From the NCBI RefSeq assembly GCF_042684585.1, contig NZ_JBHULS010000002.1, forward strand, positions 496,001 to 560,000: 64,000 bases of DNA. Direction: 5' to 3'. Position numbers and translations under genes: made by a program. Below, piece after piece: positions 8,985-18,139 of this stretch. The notes beneath the pieces are model-generated. The model searched no databases. It saw nothing but the letters and a program-made list of their open reading frames with translations, and was not told where the DNA came from. Numbering within the stretch: position 1 is the stretch's first letter; each line of letters starts with the position of its first letter. The DNA comes from Algorimicrobium sediminis (GTDB taxonomy: Bacteria; Bacteroidota; Bacteroidia; Flavobacteriales; Flavobacteriaceae).

Positions 8985-10781
8985 ATGAAGCACATCAGAA
9001 ATTTTTGCATTATTGCACACATCGATCACGGAAAAAGTACGCTGGCAGACAGACTGTTAGAGTTTACTGGGTCGGTAACCGATAGGGAGAAACAAAACCA
9101 ACTATTAGATAGCATGGACTTGGAACGCGAACGCGGAATTACCATTAAGTCGCACGCTATTCAAATGGATTATATTTACAAAGGTGAAAATTACGTTTTA
9201 AACTTAATTGACACACCGGGGCATGTCGATTTTTCCTACGAAGTATCGCGGTCCATTGCTGCTTGCGAAGGCGCCTTACTTATTGTAGACGCGGCACAAA
9301 GTATTCAGGCCCAAACTATTTCTAATTTATACCTGGCATTAGAAAACGATTTAGAAATTATTCCCGTTTTAAATAAAATAGATTTGCCTAGTGCTAATCC
9401 TGAAGAAGTTAAAGATGATATAGTCGATTTACTTGGCTGCGATCCAGACGATATTATTCCTGCTAGTGCTAAAACAGGCATTGGTATAGAAGAAATCCTT
9501 AATGCCATTATAGAACGTGTTCCTGCTCCAACAGGAAACGTAAACGAACCTTTACAAGCCCTTATTTTCGATTCTGTTTACAATCCGTTTCGCGGCGTTG
9601 AAACCTATTTTCGCGTAATTAACGGTTCCATAAAAAAAGGCCAACACATTAAATTTATTGCTACCGGAAAAACGTATAACGCCGATGAGGTAGGTACCCT
9701 TCGCTTAAAACAATTTCCACGAACGGAAATTAAAGCTGGCGATGTAGGTTATTTAATTACCGGTATTAAAGAAGCTAAAGAAGTAAAAGTAGGTGATACC
9801 ATTACCGATGCTAAAAACCCTACAGTAAACGCCATTAGTGGCTTTGAAGATGTTAAACCAATGGTTTTTGCTGGTATTTATCCGGTAGATACAGAAGACT
9901 ATGAAGATTTAAGGTCGTCCATGGAAAAGCTCCAGCTTAACGATGCCTCGTTGGTGTTTACACCAGAAAGTTCAGCTGCTTTAGGTTTTGGTTTTCGATG
10001 TGGCTTTTTAGGCATGCTACATTTAGAAATTATTCAAGAACGTTTAGAACGCGAGTTCGATATGACGGTTATAACAACCGTCCCTAACGTTTCCTATCAT
10101 GCATTTACAAACAAACATCCGGAAACACCAGTAATTGTTAACAATCCAAGCGATTTACCAGAACCATCTTCTTTAAACCGAGTGGAAGAGCCTTATATTA
10201 AGGCTACCATTATTACAAAATCCGAATTTGTGGGCAATGTTATGTCGTTGTGTATAGACAAACGCGGTATTATTACCAACCAAACCTATTTAACTACAGA
10301 GCGTGTAGAACTCACTTTTGATATGCCCTTGGCAGAAATAGTTTTCGATTTTTACGACCGCTTAAAAACGGTATCTAAAGGCTATGCGTCTTTCGATTAT
10401 GCGCCTATTGGCATGCGGGCCTCTAAATTGGTACGTGTAGATATTTTACTTAATGCGCAACCTGTTGATGCCCTTTCGGCATTAATTCACGCCGATAACG
10501 CCTACACCATTGGTAAAAAAATTACCGAAAAATTACGCGAATTAATACCAAGACAACAGTTTGATATTCCTATTCAGGCTGCTATTGGTGCCAAAATTAT
10601 TGCCCGCGAAACCATAAAAGCACTCCGAAAAGATGTAACCGCTAAATGTTATGGGGGCGATATTTCCAGAAAACGTAAATTATTAGAAAAGCAGAAAAAA
10701 GGTAAGAAAAAAATGCGCCAAGTTGGAAATGTAGAAATTCCACAGCAAGCCTTTATGGCCGTTTTAAAATTAAACGACTAG
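8985..10781 (+). CDS. lepA: Elongation factor 4 (LepA), ribosome-associated GTPase
   Basis: A 598-residue translational GTPase that back-translocates or remodels stalled ribosomes. The ATG at 8985 gives MKHIRNFCIIAHIDHGKST, the conserved N-terminus with the P-loop. Further G motifs: RERGIT (switch I), DTPGH, and NKIDLP. Domain II, the EF-G-like domain IV-less architecture and the LepA-specific C-terminus (AKCYGGDISRKRKLLEKQKKGKKKM) are all complete. An in-frame TTG at 8952 would add 11 residues but lies within the promoter element. The gene is monocistronic: a hairpin follows at 10839-10866 and the next gene is convergent. Confidence 0.97.
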   Translation: MKHIRNFCIIAHIDHGKSTLADRLLEFTGSVTDREKQNQLLDSMDLERERGITIKSHAIQMDYIYKGENYVLNLIDTPGHVDFSYEVSRSIAACEGALLIVDAAQSIQAQTISNLYLALENDLEIIPVLNKIDLPSANPEEVKDDIVDLLGCDPDDIIPASAKTGIGIEEILNAIIERVPAPTGNVNEPLQALIFDSVYNPFRGVETYFRVINGSIKKGQHIKFIATGKTYNADEVGTLRLKQFPRTEIKAGDVGYLITGIKEAKEVKVGDTITDAKNPTVNAISGFEDVKPMVFAGIYPVDTEDYEDLRSSMEKLQLNDASLVFTPESSAALGFGFRCGFLGMLHLEIIQERLEREFDMTVITTVPNVSYHAFTNKHPETPVIVNNPSDLPEPSSLNRVEEPYIKATIITKSEFVGNVMSLCIDKRGIITNQTYLTTERVELTFDMPLAEIVFDFYDRLKTVSKGYASFDYAPIGMRASKLVRVDILLNAQPVDALSALIHADNAYTIGKKITEKLRELIPRQQFDIPIQAAIGAKIIARETIKALRKDVTAKCYGGDISRKRKLLEKQKKGKKKMRQVGNVEIPQQAFMAVLKLND

Positions 10782-10838
10782 AACAAGCTCTTGCTTTAAC
10801 GCCAAAACCTAATACAGTAACACCAGTAAAAAAACACC

Positions 10839-10866
10839 TATGCCCACTTAAACACAAGTGGGCATA
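10839..10866. terminator. Terminator hairpin between lepA and the antiporter gene
   Basis: TATGCCCACTT, loop AAACAC, AAGTGGGCATA: an 11-bp perfect stem between convergent genes. Read on the minus strand it is followed within 5 bases by a run of seven T, so it is a better terminator for the antiporter gene; on the plus strand the tail is T-poor. Confidence 0.65.
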
Positions 10867-10925
10867 GATATATAAAGTAGTAGCTTTACTCTTAAAAATT
10901 TAAGCTATTGTAGTTGCTAATTAGC

Positions 10926-12791
10926 TTAAGCTTGGGTGTTTTTTAGAACTTCTTTGGCCACATCTTCCACATCAAAAGGCTTGCCTAAATACACCAAAAA
11001 CCAACCAGATTTTATACTGTCTGCATGGTTGTTATTAGCAGAAATAATGCTTAAATCGCCATCCTCATCTTTTAAAAACAACGGAATAATTTCCTTATCG
11101 TTTTTAGTTATTTCAATAAGTTTTTCAAAATGCGCTGGACTTTCTAAAGCTATTTCCTGAACAGATGGATGCTTATTGGTAACCGAAATTAGCGAGCTAT
11201 AATCGTCTGTATTGGAAAAAAGCACTTCGTTAGGGCGTTTTTCATCGTTCAAAGTTTCTTCATTAGTTACTAATCTAAAACTACCATTTTCGCCAAATTC
11301 TTTGGTAAATTTATCAATAGCATATTTGTTAATATCGGAATTTGCCGTCATGGCCATAACATAGCCCACATCATTCAACTCAATATTATCACTTAAGTTT
11401 TCGGAATAAATATTCACATTTAAAGCCTCCAACCCTAGTTCTTTGCACTTGTTAATATTACTCTGGTTATTGTCTATAAGCACCACATGCCTGCCATTAC
11501 GCTCTAAATAATGACCAATAACACGGGCAAATTTTGAGGCACCAATTATTAAAATACCTTCACTGTTAGTTAAAAATACACCCAGTAATTTAGCTACAAA
11601 ACGCGCCGTAGTAGCATTTAAGAGGACGGTTCCTAACACAATCATAAACACCAAAGGCGTAATATACTCGGCACCTTCTACGCCTTGCTTCATCAGTTTT
11701 GTTCCAAAAAGCGACGCAATACCTGCTGCTACAATTCCGCGTGGCCCTACCCAACTAATAAACAACTTTTCAGGCGTTTTTAGCTTGGAGCCTGTTGTGC
11801 TTAAAAATACCGCTAGCGGTCTGATTACAAACACCACAATAGCAAACAACACAACCGTATTCCAATTGTAAAGAAGCATTAAGTCTGCCACACTAATATT
11901 GGCGGCTAAAAGAATAAAAAGAATTGAAATAAGTAAAACACTCAAGGATTCCTTAAAATATAATAACTCTTTGCGGTTTTGAAGTTTACTGTTTCCTAAA
12001 ACCATACCCATAACAACTACAGCTAATAAACCCGATTCGTGTGCAAACACATCCGATTCTACAAAAACCAGTAGCACAGTAGATAAGGACACCACATTTA
12101 AAAGGTAATGCGGAATTAAATTTTTATTGATAACAAATTTTAAAGCATGGGCAAAAGTAAATCCGAAGGTGGTACCAAAAAGAATAATTTTACCAAACTC
12201 CATAAAAGCCGTTCGTGTAAAACCACTATCGCCGCCAACACTAATAAACTCGAATACCAAAACAGCCACCAAAGCACCAATAGGATCTATTAAAATACCT
12301 TCCCATTTTAACACAGCAGATAAATCCTGTTTTAACGGAATGTTTCTTAAAATAGGTGTTATTACCGTTGGCCCAGTAACAATAATGAGAGCCGAAAACA
12401 AAAAACATACCTCCCAACTTAAATAAAAAATGTATCGTGCGGCAATTGCTGCTCCAAAAAAGGTAATAACAGAACCTAGCGTAATAAGTTTGGTAATAAC
12501 AGGGCCTACATTTCTTATTTCGTCCCGTTTTAGTGTTAATCCGCCTTCAAATAAAATAACACTAATGGCCAGAGATACAAAATAGTAAAGGCCATCGCCT
12601 GGAAAAAGACCTTTTTCGCCATTCCAAATAGGTTCAATCCATTTCGTGCCGTCGGCCGATAAAAATTCGGCTGCAATAGGCCCCACCAATAGGCCTATTA
12701 AAATAAGCGGGAGTATGGCCGGTATTTTTAGGCGCCATGCCACCCATTGTGCTAATATGCCTAGTATAATAATTCCTGCTAATTCAATCAT
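10926..12791 (-). CDS. CPA1-type cation:proton antiporter with C-terminal RCK (TrkA-N) domain
   Basis: Inner-membrane Na+/H+ or K+/H+ antiporter, 621 residues. About 12-13 helices span residues 1-400. The exchanger core shows F-E-G-G-L-T-L (about 82-88), ALIIVTGPTVITPIL, and IDPIGALVAV with the ND/DP-type Asp, then WVGPRGIVAAGIASLF. From about residue 415 a Rossmann-fold RCK domain begins (GILIIGASKFARVIGHYLE ... VVLIDNN), suggesting control by a nucleotide such as NAD(H). A further ~100 residues follow, probably regulatory. The ATG is at 12789-12791. It likely contributes to pH and salt homeostasis, as expected for a marine cell. The exact ion cannot be told from sequence. Confidence 0.88.
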   Translation of the reverse strand: MIELAGIIILGILAQWVAWRLKIPAILPLILIGLLVGPIAAEFLSADGTKWIEPIWNGEKGLFPGDGLYYFVSLAISVILFEGGLTLKRDEIRNVGPVITKLITLGSVITFFGAAIAARYIFYLSWEVCFLFSALIIVTGPTVITPILRNIPLKQDLSAVLKWEGILIDPIGALVAVLVFEFISVGGDSGFTRTAFMEFGKIILFGTTFGFTFAHALKFVINKNLIPHYLLNVVSLSTVLLVFVESDVFAHESGLLAVVVMGMVLGNSKLQNRKELLYFKESLSVLLISILFILLAANISVADLMLLYNWNTVVLFAIVVFVIRPLAVFLSTTGSKLKTPEKLFISWVGPRGIVAAGIASLFGTKLMKQGVEGAEYITPLVFMIVLGTVLLNATTARFVAKLLGVFLTNSEGILIIGASKFARVIGHYLERNGRHVVLIDNNQSNINKCKELGLEALNVNIYSENLSDNIELNDVGYVMAMTANSDINKYAIDKFTKEFGENGSFRLVTNEETLNDEKRPNEVLFSNTDDYSSLISVTNKHPSVQEIALESPAHFEKLIEITKNDKEIIPLFLKDEDGDLSIISANNNHADSIKSGWFLVYLGKPFDVEDVAKEVLKNTQA

Positions 12792-13300
12792 AACATGTTG
12801 TGTTTGTACATGAGCTATTAAAAATTAATAGCTTTTCTGTGCAACCTACAAAAAACAAGTTTAAGATTTTTGTAATACCAAAGTAAGTTTCTTTTAAACC
12901 GTGTTTTATTTTAAGAGCACCCGCATGTGGCTAACCTAATTTAAAATTAAACCACTTTTATATTTGTAATGCACGCTAAATTAAAAAAAATTAACTAGCT
13001 GTAAGGAAGCAACCACCAGTAACCATCGCTTTTAAAAATAGTTTGTTTCTATTCGCTATGTAATGTAAAAGCTTACCAATTAGGACTATTTGTAAAAGTT
13101 AGTACCACTTGTAAATATTAAATTTGTTGTTTAACATACTTGTTTCGTGAAGTTTCCATCCAATTAACGCCCATTTTTAACAGGCAAAAACAACCACTTA
13201 CCGAGCCCTAAGTTTAGAATAAATTACAAATGTTAAAAAATTTCTAATATCCGTATCTATTTGATTGGAATATGGACTGAATTTGTAATTTGCATACAAT
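12792..13300. other. 509-base gene-free gap between divergent genes
   Basis: AT-rich, with no supported ORF. A perfect TAnnTTTG element (TATATTTG, plus strand) lies at 12959-12966, some 335 bases before the MBL gene, so a long 5' leader or a small RNA is possible. Nothing in it matches an RNA family that I recognise. Confidence 0.4.
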
Positions 13301-14164
13301 ATGAAACTATATCCTATAAACTCCGGAAATTTTAAACTAGATGGTGGCGCCATGTTTGGCGTGGTACCCAAATCGCTTTGGCAAAAAACCAACCCGGCAG
13401 ACGCTAATAATATGATTGATATTGCGGCGCGGTGTTTGCTTATTGAAGATGGTAACAGACTTATTTTAATAGACACAGGAATGGGTAATAAGCAAAGCGA
13501 TAAATTTTTTGGCTATTATTATCTCTGGGGAAATGACTCCATTGACGCATCGCTAAAAGCAAATGGTTTTCACCGAGACGATATTACCGATGTGTTTATG
13601 ACTCACTTACATTTTGATCATTGTGGGGGCAGTATCCAGTGGAATAAAGATAGAACAGGCTATGAACCCGCATTTAAAAACGCCCATTTTTGGAGCAATT
13701 TAGATCATTGGAACTGGGCCACACAACCCAACAGACGTGAAAAAGCGTCGTTTTTAGAAGAAAATATTATGCCCATGAAAACCAGTGGGCAATTAACGTT
13801 TACAGAACTCCCTATTCAAGGCGATATTTTAAGAAAATCCAAATTAGGTTTCGATATCTTTTTTGCCAACGGACATACAGACAAACAAATGATTCCAATG
13901 ATTCAGTACAACGGAAAAACCATTTGCTTTATGGCCGACTTATTACCAACCGCAGGACACCTTCCGTTACCCTTTGTAATGGGTTACGATACAAGACCAC
14001 TGCTGACATTAGATGAAAAAGAAAAATTTCTAAAAATGGCAGCAGATAATAATTATTACCTATTTTTGGAGCACGACGCTCATAACGAAATTATAACCGT
14101 ACAAAACACAGAAAAAGGCGTTCGTTTAAAAAACGTGTTTTCCTGCAATGAAATTTTTAACTAA
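13301..14164 (+). CDS. MBL-fold metallo-hydrolase
   Basis: A 287-residue metallo-beta-lactamase-fold enzyme with the di-zinc motif T-H-L-H-F-D-H at residues 101-107 (His102, His104, Asp106, His107), preceded by LILIDTGMG (about 54-62). Further ligands are probably the His in FANGHTDKQM, Asp in FMADLLPTAGH, and His in FLEHDAHNE. There is no signal peptide, so it should be cytoplasmic. The general shape resembles lactonase/hydrolase members (AHL-lactonase-like or related), but the substrate cannot be assigned. It lies 14 bases upstream of the S8 protease gene and may be cotranscribed with it. Confidence 0.85.
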   Translation: MKLYPINSGNFKLDGGAMFGVVPKSLWQKTNPADANNMIDIAARCLLIEDGNRLILIDTGMGNKQSDKFFGYYYLWGNDSIDASLKANGFHRDDITDVFMTHLHFDHCGGSIQWNKDRTGYEPAFKNAHFWSNLDHWNWATQPNRREKASFLEENIMPMKTSGQLTFTELPIQGDILRKSKLGFDIFFANGHTDKQMIPMIQYNGKTICFMADLLPTAGHLPLPFVMGYDTRPLLTLDEKEKFLKMAADNNYYLFLEHDAHNEIITVQNTEKGVRLKNVFSCNEIFN

Positions 14165-14178
14165 ATATTTATACTACA

Positions 14179-15786
14179 ATGAAACTTATTAAATCGTTCG
14201 TATTTACAGCAAGTATTGCTGCCGTATTGACAAGCTGCGGTAGTGGTTCGCAGGTGCTATCCACACCTATAGAGAACGTTGATTCCATACCTTTAAAGGT
14301 TAGTGACTTAACAGAAGCCGAAAAACAAAATTGGGGTCATTTGGATCTTATTAAAGATACCATTCCTGGCATGAGTGTTGATAAAGCCTACGCCGAAATA
14401 ATTAAAGATAAAAAAGGACAAACCGTTATAGTAGCGGTTATTGATTCTGGAATAGATATAGAACACCAAGATTTACAAAATGTATTATGGACCAACACCG
14501 ATGAAATTCCAGGAAACGGTATTGACGATGATAACAATGGCTATATTGACGATATTCACGGTTGGAACTTCTTAGGCGATGCCTACGATGAGCAATTAGA
14601 ATTTGTTAGAATTATTGTAAAAGGCGATAAATCCAATCCACAATACGAAGCTGCTCTGGCAGAATACGAAGAAAAATACCAAGAAGCTTTAGCTAACAAA
14701 CAACGTTATGAGCAAATTTACCAAATGGTAAAAACTTCAGACGAAACCATTGCCAAGCATTTAGGCAAAGAAGATTATACTAAAGAAGAAGTAGCTGCCA
14801 TTGAAACCGATCAAGCAGATGTGAAACAAGCCGCTGCCATGTTACAAAATATGTACGCCAACGGTTTAGAAAGCTCTGAAGCCGCATTAAAAGCTGTAAA
14901 ACGTGGTGTAGATTATTTTACTGACCAAGTTAATGTAAACCTAAACAAAGACTTAAAAGGACGTACAACTGGCGATGATCCAGACGATTTAACAGACACA
15001 GGTTACGGCAATGGAAACGTAATGCCGTCTGAAAAAGGGGAAAGCCACGGTACCCACGTTGCTGCTATTATTTTAGCAGAGCGCAACAATGGTTTAGGAC
15101 CAAACGGTGTTGCTAATAATGCACAACTTATGAGCTTGCGTGCTGTACCAAATGGCGATGAGTACGATAAAGATATTGCTTTAGCTATTCGGTATGCTGT
15201 AGATAACGGTGCACACATTATTAATGGAAGTTTTGGAAAATACTATTCGCCACACAGCCAGTGGGTACGCGATGCTATTAAATACGCCAGCGATAACGAT
15301 GTGTTATTTATAAATGCAGCAGGAAATGAAGGTATTGATATCGATAAAAAAGATGTCTTCCCTAACGATGCCATTGGTACAGGTCCTGAAGTTTCCAACA
15401 CCTTTATTACCGTTGGTGCTCTAGAACCAGAATACGGCGCAGGAATGCTTGCTGGTTTTTCTAACTACGGTAAAGTAAACGTCGATATTTTTGCACCAGG
15501 TGCCAAAATATACGCAGCAACACCAGAAAACGAATACGATACCAAAGGTGGTACCTCTATGGCAGCACCAGCTGTTGCCGGTATTGCAGCTTTAATTCGC
15601 TCATACTATCCAAAATTATCTGCCGCACAGGTTAAACAAATCATTCTAGATTCTGGACTACCAATAAAAACAGATGTAATTGTTGGTGGTAACGCTGAAG
15701 ATGTAAGACCATTTAGCGAGTTAACAAAATCAGGTAAAATAGCCAATGCTTACAATGCATTAATTATGGCTAGCCAAATGAAATAA
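14179..15786 (+). CDS. S8 subtilisin-family serine protease, lipoprotein
   Basis: A 535-residue subtilase. The signal peptide ends in the lipobox V-L-T-S-C with Cys20. The catalytic triad is readable: Asp89 in VIDSGID, His289 in ESHGTHVAA, Ser459 in GGTSMAAPAVAG, and the oxyanion Asn382 in NAAGNEG. An insertion of about 170 residues rich in Glu, Lys and Ala lies between the Asp and His segments (about 135-280) and is largely helical. Probably anchored in the periplasm or on the surface, where it processes proteins or peptides. A strong terminator follows at 15801-15838. Confidence 0.92.
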   Translation: MKLIKSFVFTASIAAVLTSCGSGSQVLSTPIENVDSIPLKVSDLTEAEKQNWGHLDLIKDTIPGMSVDKAYAEIIKDKKGQTVIVAVIDSGIDIEHQDLQNVLWTNTDEIPGNGIDDDNNGYIDDIHGWNFLGDAYDEQLEFVRIIVKGDKSNPQYEAALAEYEEKYQEALANKQRYEQIYQMVKTSDETIAKHLGKEDYTKEEVAAIETDQADVKQAAAMLQNMYANGLESSEAALKAVKRGVDYFTDQVNVNLNKDLKGRTTGDDPDDLTDTGYGNGNVMPSEKGESHGTHVAAIILAERNNGLGPNGVANNAQLMSLRAVPNGDEYDKDIALAIRYAVDNGAHIINGSFGKYYSPHSQWVRDAIKYASDNDVLFINAAGNEGIDIDKKDVFPNDAIGTGPEVSNTFITVGALEPEYGAGMLAGFSNYGKVNVDIFAPGAKIYAATPENEYDTKGGTSMAAPAVAGIAALIRSYYPKLSAAQVKQIILDSGLPIKTDVIVGGNAEDVRPFSELTKSGKIANAYNALIMASQMK

Positions 15787-15800
15787 TTTAAACAATAATC

Positions 15801-15838
15801 AAAAAAAATCTCATCGCTAATCCGATGAGATTTTTTTT
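15801..15838 (+). terminator. Rho-independent terminator after the S8 protease gene
   Basis: ATCTCATCG, loop CTAATC, CGATGAGAT, flanked by A8 before and T8 after. It lies 15 bases beyond the stop codon. A textbook intrinsic terminator. Confidence 0.9.
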
Positions 15839-15855
15839 ACTTAAATGTTACTACC

Positions 15856-17658
15856 ATGAAAAAACACGTATTTTCAGTTTGCTGTATAACCTTGTTACTT
15901 ACTTGCTTTGTAACCAATACGTTATCAGCACAAAACCCAAGTACTACTAGTACTACAAATCCGTATTACTGGCAACAACATGTGGATTATAAAATGGAAA
16001 TTGATATGGATGTTAACACCTATCAATACAAAGGAAAACAAACATTAGTGTACACCAATAACTCACCAGATGTATTAAATCGTGTGTTCTACCATTTATA
16101 CTTTAACGCCTTTCAACCAGGAAGCGAAATGGACGTGCGCTCCCGCACTATTGCCGATCCAGACCGACGTGTAGGCGACCGGATTAGTAAATTAAAACCA
16201 GACGAAATTGGCTATATAAACGTAACGTCTTTAAAGCAAAATGGGAAAAAACTACACTATGAAACCGTAGGAACTATTTTAGAAGTAGATTTAGCTTCAC
16301 CTATTCAACCAGGCGAATCGGTAACCTTTAACATGGTTTTTGATGCCCAAGTACCAGTTCAAATTCGCCGTTCCGGACGCAATAGTGCCGAAGGTGTTGC
16401 CTTATCCATGACACAGTGGTACCCAAAATTAGCCGAATACGACTTTGAAGGTTGGCACGCCGATCCATATATAGGTAGAGAGTTTCACGGCGTTTGGGGC
16501 GATTTTGACGTAAAACTTACCATCGATAAAGATTACGTTGTAGGTGGAACCGGTTACCAACAACCCGATGTAAAAATTAAAGGAAACAAAAAAACCATTC
16601 ACTTCATAGCACCACAAGTTCACGATTTCTTTTGGGCTGCCGATCCAGATTATATTCACGATACCATGCAGGTACCAAACGGACCTATGTTGCATTTTTA
16701 CTACAAAAAAAACCTAGATGCCGAAAAATTAGAATTTTGGAAACAACTACAACCTAAAACCGTGGCTTTAATGGAGTATTTTAGCAGCCATTTAGGTCCT
16801 TATCCGTACAAGCAGTATTCCGTTATGCAAGGCGGCGATGGTGGTATGGAATACGGCATGGGAACACTTATAACAGGCAACCGATCCTTTGGAAGTTTAG
16901 TAGGTGTTACCGCTCACGAACTAGCACATAAATGGTTTCAGTTTATCCTAGCTACCAACGAATCTAAACACGAATGGATGGACGAGGGTTTTACCAGCTA
17001 TATTAGCGATTACGCTATGAATGAAGTTATGAACGAAGGCAAAGAACAGCCTAACGCTGGCGCCTACAGAAACTACATATTTCTAGCTAAATCTGGTAAA
17101 GAACAACCCCTAACTACGCATTCCGATCGCTACGAATTTAATCAGGCTTACGGTATTGCAGCTTACAGCAAAGGCTCGGTGTTTTTATCCCAATTAGGTT
17201 ATATTATTGGTGAAGAAAATTTAAAAACAACCCTTAAAAAATTCTACAACGATTTTAAATTTAAACACCCAACACCACTGGATATTATCCGTACAGCAGA
17301 GAAAGTAAGTAATTTACAACTAAATTGGTATTTAGTAGATTTTGCACAAACTACAAATACCATAGATTATGCGGTAAAAAGTATCGACAACAAAACCATT
17401 ACTCTGGAACGAATAGCACTTATGCCAATGCCAATAGATTTAACAGTAACGTATACCGATGGGAGTACAGAAGATTTTTACATCCCTTTACAAATGATGC
17501 GCGGTGAAAAACCAACCGAAGCAACCATTATTTCCGATTGGGCATGGGCTTATCCTACCTACACCTTTAACGTGTCGAAAGACATAAAATCTGTTGAAAT
17601 AGATCCCAATAAATGGATGGCAGACGTAAACAGAGACAATAATAAAATGGAACAATAA
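15856..17658 (+). CDS. M1-family zinc aminopeptidase, secreted
   Basis: A 600-residue gluzincin. The signal peptide covers about residues 1-25 (ending LSA-Q). The zinc site is HELAH at 354-358 with the downstream Glu377 in WMDEGFTSY (19 residues after the second His, as in M1). The exopeptidase loop appears as G-G-M-E-Y-G-M (329-335), the counterpart of GAMEN. An N-terminal beta-sandwich precedes the catalytic domain and a short beta domain closes the protein; the large HEAT-like C-terminal domain of PepN is absent. Expected to remove N-terminal residues from peptides outside the cytoplasm. Transcription ends at the terminator at 17676-17709. Confidence 0.9.
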   Translation: MKKHVFSVCCITLLLTCFVTNTLSAQNPSTTSTTNPYYWQQHVDYKMEIDMDVNTYQYKGKQTLVYTNNSPDVLNRVFYHLYFNAFQPGSEMDVRSRTIADPDRRVGDRISKLKPDEIGYINVTSLKQNGKKLHYETVGTILEVDLASPIQPGESVTFNMVFDAQVPVQIRRSGRNSAEGVALSMTQWYPKLAEYDFEGWHADPYIGREFHGVWGDFDVKLTIDKDYVVGGTGYQQPDVKIKGNKKTIHFIAPQVHDFFWAADPDYIHDTMQVPNGPMLHFYYKKNLDAEKLEFWKQLQPKTVALMEYFSSHLGPYPYKQYSVMQGGDGGMEYGMGTLITGNRSFGSLVGVTAHELAHKWFQFILATNESKHEWMDEGFTSYISDYAMNEVMNEGKEQPNAGAYRNYIFLAKSGKEQPLTTHSDRYEFNQAYGIAAYSKGSVFLSQLGYIIGEENLKTTLKKFYNDFKFKHPTPLDIIRTAEKVSNLQLNWYLVDFAQTTNTIDYAVKSIDNKTITLERIALMPMPIDLTVTYTDGSTEDFYIPLQMMRGEKPTEATIISDWAWAYPTYTFNVSKDIKSVEIDPNKWMADVNRDNNKMEQ

Positions 17659-17675
17659 CAGCCATATACCAAACT

Positions 17676-17709
17676 AAAAAGCTGCTTCTGTATGGAAAGC
17701 AGCTTTTTT
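17676..17709 (+). terminator. Rho-independent terminator after the M1 peptidase gene
   Basis: GCTGCTT (17681-17687) pairs with AAGCAGC (17697-17703), extended by flanking A and T runs. It lies between the M1 stop and the rnpA start, so rnpA needs its own promoter. Confidence 0.85.
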
Positions 17710-17737
17710 TATGCTTATTTTGTAACTTTAAATACCC

Positions 17738-18139
17738 ATGGATAGACGTTTTAATAAACACGAAAAATTAAAAAGTAAAAAACTAATTAATAAACTCTTT
17801 ACAGAAGGGCAAACCGTTTCGGCCTATCCGTTGCGTTTGGTGTATTTACCTACTAGTTTAAACGAAGCCAATACACCTGTAAAAACAGGCGTTTCCGTAT
17901 CTAAAAGATACTTTAAAAAAGCCGTGCAACGCATCCGAATAAAACGCCTCATGCGCGAAGCTTACCGCTTAAATAAAAGTACGTATTTTAACAACTTAAC
18001 AACACCTCATGCGTTTATGATTTTGTACATTGGAAACAAAAAGCCCACGTACCTCCAAATGGAACAAGCCATGAACAAACTTTTTAACAAGTTTATAAAT
18101 GCCACACATAAAGCCACTTCAGATGAAAAAAATACTTAA
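17738..18139 (+). CDS. rnpA: Ribonuclease P protein component
   Basis: Small basic protein (133 residues) that binds RNase P RNA and helps it cut tRNA precursors at their 5' ends. The signature helix is at about residues 63-78: A-V-Q-R-I-R-I-K-R-L-M-R-E-A-Y-R, preceded by the TGVSVSKRYFKKAV strand. The middle residue of the RNR motif is Ile here instead of the usual Asn. The N-terminal F-N-K-H-E-K-L-K-S segment is also typical. The gene is not beside rpmH; it overlaps the S41 protease gene by 17 bases, an arrangement I associate with Bacteroidota. Confidence 0.93.
   Translation: MDRRFNKHEKLKSKKLINKLFTEGQTVSAYPLRLVYLPTSLNEANTPVKTGVSVSKRYFKKAVQRIRIKRLMREAYRLNKSTYFNNLTTPHAFMILYIGNKKPTYLQMEQAMNKLFNKFINATHKATSDEKNT

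Noticed and set aside
13198..13476. Minus-strand ORF over the MBL gene promoter
   Set aside because: It overlaps the start of a clear MBL-fold gene in antisense and shows no domain.
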